Shown: one piece after another, positions 5,234-9,359 of the stretch
Numbering within the stretch: the stretch's first letter is position 1
How the letters are laid out: the number at the start of each line of letters is the position of its first letter
Source of the DNA: an uncultured Ideonella sp.
GTDB taxonomy: Bacteria > Pseudomonadota > Gammaproteobacteria > Burkholderiales > Burkholderiaceae
NCBI GenBank assembly: GCA_946479475.1
Contig: CAMLGG010000207.1
Coordinates: 1 to 9,359, forward strand
Direction of reading: 5' to 3'
Length of the DNA: 9,359 nt
Translations under genes and position numbers: made by a program
Notes under the pieces: generated by a model
The model's input: only the letters and a program-made list of their open reading frames with translations
The model's database searches: none
Told to the model about the DNA's origin: nothing

Positions 5234-8056
5234 TCAGAACCGGTAGGACGCGCCGGCCGTGAACGCGCGGCCGGTGGGGTCGGCGTAGCGGCCGTCGTAG
5301 CCGACCTGGTTGCCGCCCACCAGCTTCAGCGACCGCGGCGGCTCCTCGTTGAACAGGTTGGTGATGCCGACCGTGAAGCGCAGGTCCTTGTTGTATTGCC
5401 AGCGGGTCTGCCAGTCGACGGTGGTGTAGGAGTTGACGCGGCCGTTGTAGGCCACGCCATTGCCGTCCAGGTCGACCACGTTGCCCGAGTCCGCCGTGAA
5501 GGCCTGGTCGGCATAGCCCGAGCGGTACTTCACGATGGCCGTGTGCGTCCAGTCGCTGTACTGCAGGCCCAGCATCAGGCGGATGATGTCGCGGAAGACG
5601 ACGTTGTTGTCGCCGCCGAACTTGCCCAGGTCGGTCTGCTTGCCGCCTGGCAGCTCGTAGTCGGCCTTGAGCATGTGCGTGCCGCCCAGGCTCGCGTTCA
5701 CCTTGCCGATCGGCGTGGCGGTGCGGAAGTCGAACTCCCAGTCGATGCCTTCGTACTTGGCCTTGCCGGCGTTGAACGGCTTCTGGATCAGCGCCAGCGT
5801 CGGGTAGCCTGCCGGGTCCTGGTAGGGGATCACGAACAGGTCCTGCAGCGAGGCCGCGTTGGCGAACGCATAGCCTTCCGGCATGCCGCCCAGGATCTGG
5901 TCCTTCAGCTTCACCGACCAGTAGTCGAGGCCGACGGACATCATGTCGGTCGGTTCCCAGCGGCCTCCCAACGTCCACTGGCGTGAAGACTCGGCCTTCA
6001 GGCCCGCGCTGCCGCTGGCCGGGTTGCCGGCCGAGATCAGGTCCCACTGCTGCGGGCCGGTGCCGTTCGCGATGCAGGTCGGGTGGGTCGGGAAGGGGCA
6101 GACGTAGGAGCCGGAGGTGTTGGTGGCGAAGGCCAGCGGCGCGGCGACCTGGTTGACCGAAGGCGCCTTGAACCCGGTGCCCAGCGAGCCGCGCAGCAGC
6201 AGGCCGTCCACCGGCTGGGCGCGGAAGCTCAGCTTGTAGGTGGCGTGGCTGAAGGAGTTGCCCTCGTCCTCGGCAGGCAGCGGCGTGAGGTCGTTGGCCA
6301 CCTGCGTGAAGGGCATCTGGTTGCGCACCTTGTCGTAGTGGTCGAAGCGCACCGAGGCGGTGACCTCGGTCTTGCGGGCGACCGGCACCAGCAGCTCCGC
6401 GAACGCACCGTAGTTGTTCCGGCTGGCTTCCATCGGGACGTAGCCATAGAAGCCGCCGACGGCGTAGTCGGTGGCGCCCGCCTGGCCGGGCGTCCCGTTG
6501 CCGAACTGCGCCAGGTCGCTGGTCTGCTGCTGCAGGTGCTGCCGCGCGTACTCGAAGCCCAGGCCGAGGGACGCTGCGCCGGCCGGCAGGGTGAACACGT
6601 CCTTCGAGGCGTGCAGGTTGAAGACGTTCTGCGAGACGGTGGTCTTCAGGAAGGTGCCGCTCAGCAAGGCGGCATCCAGGCTCTGGCCCTCGATGGGGAC
6701 CAGGGGGTCGTAGGCGCCGGTGGCGATCAGGTCGACGAACTTGTTGAAGTCCAGGTAGCCGCCCGCCAGCTTGTCCTGGTCCCTGTTGGACGAGAAGGTC
6801 AGGCTGGTGCTGTAGTCCCAGCCCATTGCCACGCCCTCCAGGCCGACCACGTAGTGTTGCGCGTCGGTCACCCATTCGTCGGTACGGTTGCCGGCCTCCA
6901 TCGCGCGGTAGCGCATCTGGCCGCCGGTGCTGGTGTCGCCGTTGGCCGTCTGGTAGGGAACGACATACTTGTTCCAGAGGATGTCCAGCGGCCGGCCCGC
7001 CAGGTCGTTCGTGCCCAGGCCCATCGGCTGCGCCGGCGGCGCGAAGGCGGCGGTCATGCTGAACTTCGAGTACAGGGCTTCCGCGAACAGCACGTTGTCC
7101 GCGCCGAGCTTGAACCGCCCGCTCAGGTACACGCTGTCGCGCTCGGAGCTCGGGATGTCCTGCACCATGGCCGCATAGTTGGTCCGGCACTTGTTCCCCG
7201 AGGGGAACACATCGGGATTCGAACCGCAGTTGCTGTTCAGGTCGAAGTACGGGTTGAAGGACGCGCCGCTGTCGAGGTAGACGTTGCCCGGCATCGAGTT
7301 GCTGGAGGTCTGGTCGAAGACGACCTGCTTGCCGTTCAGGTTGAAGGTGATCAGGCCGCCGCGCTTGGAGACATCGCGCTGGCTCGCCATCAGGACGTCC
7401 TGGACGTCGTGGCTGTAGGAAAGCAGCAGGTTGTAGCCGTCGGCCTCCAGCTCGCCGAAGCCCTTGCTGATGCCGGCGCTCCACTTGCCGCCGCCCTTTT
7501 TCTCCGGCAGGCTGCCGTTGAAGAACACGCTGGCGTCGGTCACGTACTTCTTGGTGATGAAGTTCACCACGCCCGCGATCGCATCGGAGCCGTACAGCGC
7601 CGAGGCGCCGTCGGTCAGCACCTCGACCCGCTCGATCGCGTCGAGCGGAAGGCTGGCCAGGTTCACCGAGCCATCGCCGCCGGAGGCGCCGAAGCCGCCG
7701 AAGGGCGCCACGCGCCTGCCGTTGAGCAGCACCAGGGTGTACTTCTGGTCCAGGGCGTGGATGGCCGCGGTGGTGTTGCCGAAGCCGTTGCCGTTGACCG
7801 AGCCCGACGACTGCTGGAAGTTGCCGCCCGTCATCGCCGGCAGGGCCTGGATCAGTTCGGTGGCCGAATTCACGCCGCTCTTGTCGATCGCGTCTCGCGA
7901 GATCACCGTGACGGGCAGCGCCCCCTCGGCCTCGATGCGTCGGATCGAGGAGCCGGTGATCTCGACACGTTGCGGGGTGGCATCCTGGGCGAAGGCCGCC
8001 GGCATCACGCCGAAGGCCAGCAACAGCTGGGTGCAGAGCCTGGTGCGCTGGAACAT
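5234..8056 (-). CDS. TonB-dependent outer-membrane receptor, substrate unknown
   Basis: Outer-membrane active transporter of 940 residues, energised through TonB-ExbB-ExbD. The N-terminal signal peptide (about 1-23, ending AFA) is followed by a TonB-box-like segment RVEITGSSI (30-38). The plug domain follows (about 45-172), with LVLLNGRRV (108-116) and IERVEVLTDGASALYGSDAI (141-160). The rest is a 22-strand-type barrel ending in the aromatic C terminus YRF. There is no FecA-like N-terminal signalling domain, so regulation by a FecI/FecR pair is unlikely. Two close cysteine pairs, 277/290 and 653/661, lie in probable extracellular loops and may form disulfides. The start is firm: AGGAGG (8068-8063) lies 6 nt before the ATG. 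The nearest neighbours give no substrate clue, since no periplasmic binding protein, ABC transporter or enzyme is adjacent. Iron chelates, cobalamin, sugars or other nutrients are all possible. Confidence 0.95.
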   Translation of the reverse strand: MFQRTRLCTQLLLAFGVMPAAFAQDATPQRVEITGSSIRRIEAEGALPVTVISRDAIDKSGVNSATELIQALPAMTGGNFQQSSGSVNGNGFGNTTAAIHALDQKYTLVLLNGRRVAPFGGFGASGGDGSVNLASLPLDAIERVEVLTDGASALYGSDAIAGVVNFITKKYVTDASVFFNGSLPEKKGGGKWSAGISKGFGELEADGYNLLLSYSHDVQDVLMASQRDVSKRGGLITFNLNGKQVVFDQTSSNSMPGNVYLDSGASFNPYFDLNSNCGSNPDVFPSGNKCRTNYAAMVQDIPSSERDSVYLSGRFKLGADNVLFAEALYSKFSMTAAFAPPAQPMGLGTNDLAGRPLDILWNKYVVPYQTANGDTSTGGQMRYRAMEAGNRTDEWVTDAQHYVVGLEGVAMGWDYSTSLTFSSNRDQDKLAGGYLDFNKFVDLIATGAYDPLVPIEGQSLDAALLSGTFLKTTVSQNVFNLHASKDVFTLPAGAASLGLGFEYARQHLQQQTSDLAQFGNGTPGQAGATDYAVGGFYGYVPMEASRNNYGAFAELLVPVARKTEVTASVRFDHYDKVRNQMPFTQVANDLTPLPAEDEGNSFSHATYKLSFRAQPVDGLLLRGSLGTGFKAPSVNQVAAPLAFATNTSGSYVCPFPTHPTCIANGTGPQQWDLISAGNPASGSAGLKAESSRQWTLGGRWEPTDMMSVGLDYWSVKLKDQILGGMPEGYAFANAASLQDLFVIPYQDPAGYPTLALIQKPFNAGKAKYEGIDWEFDFRTATPIGKVNASLGGTHMLKADYELPGGKQTDLGKFGGDNNVVFRDIIRLMLGLQYSDWTHTAIVKYRSGYADQAFTADSGNVVDLDGNGVAYNGRVNSYTTVDWQTRWQYNKDLRFTVGITNLFNEEPPRSLKLVGGNQVGYDGRYADPTGRAFTAGASYRF

Positions 8057-8077
8057 GGGAATCCTCCTAGCTAGCTT

Positions 8078-8128
8078 CATTCGCGGCACTGCGAATGGCC
8101 TCGTGAGCCGCAGGTGCCGCCCCTCACG
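8078..8128 (-). promoter_or_regulatory. Two hairpins in the predicted receptor mRNA leader
   Basis: Inverted repeat CATTCGC-N6-GCGAATG (8078-8097) forms a perfect 7-bp stem ending about 10 nt before the Shine-Dalgarno site. A second, CGTGAG-N15-CTCACG (8102-8128), forms a 6-bp stem directly upstream. If transcription starts near 8145, both are in the RNA and could modulate translation or stability. The 8078-8097 dyad could instead be a protein operator. I do not recognise a known riboswitch. Confidence 0.4.
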
Positions 8129-8154
8129 TCGATGGACGACGGTCGCCGGCCTCT

Positions 8155-8170
8155 CGCAAGAAGCCTGCCA
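8155..8170 (-). promoter_or_regulatory. Predicted sigma54 (RpoN) -24/-12 promoter of the TonB receptor gene
   Basis: On the minus strand TGGCAGGCTTCTTGCG (8170-8155) fits the RpoN consensus TGGCAC-N5-TTGCA. The invariant GG and GC are exactly 10 nt apart, with TGGCA and TTGC intact. The start would lie near 8145, giving a leader of about 90 nt. RpoN promoters need an upstream-bound activator, and the dyads at 8193-8205 and 8251-8264 lie upstream as possible sites. No sigma70 promoter of comparable quality is seen. A match of this size can arise by chance in GC-rich DNA. Confidence 0.5.
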
Positions 8171-8386
8171 CCGCGCACCCCCGCCGAATCCGAATCCGCC
8201 GGATTGTTCGAGCCTGTCAACCGGGGCGTTGCTGGGGCCAACCCGCGTGTTGGCGGTTTCGCCACAGGCCGTGCGATGAACTGCAGCCGACGCCGACGAA
8301 CCGAGCCCCCACATTCGCAGGGGCGGCTTGTCTAGGCAGGTGTGCTAGGGCGGCCCGCGCCGGGTGAGCCGGTACCATCGCGGTCG

Positions 8387-9359
8387 ATGCTCACCGATTC
8401 TCCCGTCGCGGATCCCGTCGCCCTGCTGCACGAGGTCTTCGGCTATGCCCAGTTCCGAGGCCACCAGCGCGAGATCGTCGACCACGTGGTCGATGGCGGC
8501 GACGCGCTGGTGTTGATGCCCACCGGCGGCGGCAAGAGCCTTTGCTACCAGGTCCCGGCCATCGCGCGCCACCGCGCCGGCCACGGCGTCGCAGTGGTGG
8601 TGAGCCCGCTGATCGCGCTGATGCACGACCAGGTCGGCGCGCTGGAGGAGGCCGGTGTCCACGCCGCCTTCCTCAACTCGACGCTGGATTCGGCGGGTGC
8701 CCAGGCGGTCGAACGCGAGATGATGTCCGGCCGCCTGGTGCTGCTGTACGCCGCGCCCGAGCGCGTCACCAACCCCCGCTTCCTGGCCATGCTCGATTCG
8801 CTGCGCGAACGGGGCCTGCTGAGCCTGTTCGCGATCGACGAGGCGCACTGCGTCAGCCAGTGGGGCCACGACTTCCGCGAGGAGTACCTGCAGCTCGCCC
8901 TGCTGGCCGAGCGCTACCCCGGCGTGCCGCGCATCGCGCTGACGGCGACGGCCGACGAGCACACCCGCGCCGACATCGTCCACCGCCTGCAGCTGGAGTC
9001 CGCGCGCGCCTTCGTCTCCAGCTTCGACCGGCCCAACATCCGCTACACCATCGTCGAGAAGGACAACGCGCGTGCCCAGCTGCTGCGCTTCCTGCGTGAC
9101 GAGCACGAGGGCGACGCCGGCATCGTCTACTGCCAGAGCCGGCGCAAGGTCGACGAGACCGCCGAATGGCTGGTGGCCGAGGGCTTCACCGCCTTGCCCT
9201 ACCACGCCGGCCTGGAGTCGGACGTGCGCCGCCGCCACCAGGATCGCTTCCTGCGGGAGGAGGGCGTGGTGATGGTGGCCACGGTGGCCTTCGGCATGGG
9301 CATAGACAAGCCCGACGTGCGCTTCGTCGCCCACCTGGACCTGCCCAAGAACATCGAGG
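8387..9359 (+). CDS. recQ: ATP-dependent DNA helicase RecQ (3' end cut by window edge)
   Basis: 3'-to-5' superfamily 2 DNA helicase acting in recombination and replication-fork repair. The 324 visible residues contain nearly the whole two-lobe motor. The Q-motif glutamine is in FRGHQREI (23-30), and Walker A is TGGGKS (46-51). Motif Ia is [11 protein letters not shown] (73-83), and Walker B is DEAH (151-154), followed by the RecQ-specific aromatic-rich loop [11 protein letters not shown] (155-165). Motif III is TATA (186-189), motif IV is VYCQSR (247-252), and motif V is [14 protein letters not shown] (298-311). The zinc-binding, winged-helix and HRDC regions would lie beyond the edge, so whether this is a full-length RecQ (about 600 residues) is not shown. 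The ATG at 8387 begins a short N terminus of normal length before the Q motif, and no clear Shine-Dalgarno sequence precedes it. It is divergent from the TonB receptor gene, and no functional link is implied. Confidence 0.96.
   Translation, partial: MLTDSPVADPVALLHEVFGYAQFRGHQREIVDHVVDGGDALVLMPTGGGKSLCYQVPAIARHRAGHGVAVVVSPLIALMHDQVGALEEAGVHAAFLNSTLDSAGAQAVEREMMSGRLVLLYAAPERVTNPRFLAMLDSLRERGLLSLFAIDEAHCVSQWGHDFREEYLQLALLAERYPGVPRIALTATADEHTRADIVHRLQLESARAFVSSFDRPNIRYTIVEKDNARAQLLRFLRDEHEGDAGIVYCQSRRKVDETAEWLVAEGFTALPYHAGLESDVRRRHQDRFLREEGVVMVATVAFGMGIDKPDVRFVAHLDLPKNIE

Larger units (their letters stand above)
8057..8386. other. 330-bp divergent intergenic region between the TonB receptor and recQ
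   Basis: I see no convincing gene here. Reading towards the receptor, the region holds a TGGCG-gttt-CGCCA dyad (8251-8264), a TTGACA without a usable -10 (8220-8215), and a perfect 13-bp palindrome AATCCGCCGGATT (8193-8205) next to a GAATCC direct repeat (8186-8197). Then come the sigma54-like element (8155-8170), two leader hairpins and the receptor's Shine-Dalgarno site. Towards recQ only a weak -10-like TACCAT (8373-8378) is visible. The receptor frame stays open through part of this stretch, but nothing upstream of 8056 resembles receptor sequence or a signal peptide. Confidence 0.7.

Noticed and set aside
4764..7484. Open frame of 906 codons on the minus strand overlapping the TonB receptor and OsmC genes
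   Set aside because: It is out of frame with the receptor, rich in Arg, Gly, Pro and Gln with no domain pattern, and spans the terminator. It is a GC-rich shadow frame.
6083..8074. Open frame of 663 codons on the plus strand opposite the TonB receptor
   Set aside because: The composition is the low-complexity Val/Ala/Gly/Arg/His mix typical of an antisense frame in GC-rich coding DNA. The receptor frame on the other strand has clear signal peptide, plug and barrel signatures.
8078..8200. Cobalamin riboswitch upstream of the receptor
   Set aside because: A CACCTGCGG stretch recalls part of the B12 box, but the rest of the conserved cobalamin core is missing and the predicted leader is too short.
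8192..8220. Sigma70 promoter for the TonB receptor using TTGACA (8220-8215)
   Set aside because: The -35 is perfect, but the bases at 16-18 nt spacing (GGATTC and shifts) give at most two of six matches to a -10.
8057..8314. N-terminal extension of the TonB receptor to 8314
   Set aside because: The frame is open, but the extra 86 residues show no signal or domain. The ATG at 8056 has AGGAGG at ideal spacing followed directly by a signal peptide.

Overview
The window is very GC-rich, and its coding is dense and strongly GC3-biased. Its protein styles are an RND pump and adaptor, an ArsR repressor, an OsmC-like protein, a large TonB-dependent receptor and RecQ. Together these suggest a Gram-negative betaproteobacterium, probably a Burkholderiales relative of the Rubrivivax/Leptothrix/Methylibium kind. 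That placement is an inference from composition and protein flavour. Nothing in the window names a species, and I see no insertion sequence, phage gene, tRNA, rRNA or CRISPR array.

Layout. (1) Positions 1-3807, minus strand: a two-gene efflux operon with a periplasmic adaptor (2716-3807) followed by an RND pump (1-2716). The two overlap by one base (TGATG), and the pump runs off the left edge. (2) Positions 3808-3913: an unusually AT-rich divergent promoter, with a good sigma70-type promoter for the efflux operon and candidate operator repeats inside it. (3) Positions 3914-4321, plus strand: an ArsR-family repressor, presumably the regulator of the pump. (4) Positions 4446-5166, plus strand: an FNR/Dnr-type box followed by a two-gene unit, a 63-aa DUF2892 membrane protein and an OsmC-like thiol protein, again overlapping as TGATG. 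(5) Positions 5178-5204: a strong intrinsic terminator between convergent units. (6) Positions 5234-8056, minus strand: a 940-aa TonB-dependent outer-membrane receptor. Its upstream region has a sigma54-type -24/-12 element, hairpins in the predicted leader and an ideal Shine-Dalgarno sequence. (7) From 8387, plus strand: the RecQ helicase, cut by the right edge.

How the parts may work together. The ArsR protein most likely represses the divergent adaptor-pump operon, and probably itself, until it senses a ligand. It lacks the arsenic-type cysteine triad and instead has cysteines at 59, 101 and 105. The neighbouring DUF2892 and OsmC-like proteins also carry conserved cysteines, and an oxygen- or NO-responsive FNR-type box precedes them. 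The left half therefore reads as a possible thiol/redox (or soft-metal) stress module with an export arm. This is a hypothesis. The TonB receptor and RecQ look like separate neighbours. All gene families here are known. The less ordinary signals are regulatory: the FNR-type box, the sigma54-like promoter of the receptor, its structured leader, and the cysteine pattern of the ArsR protein.
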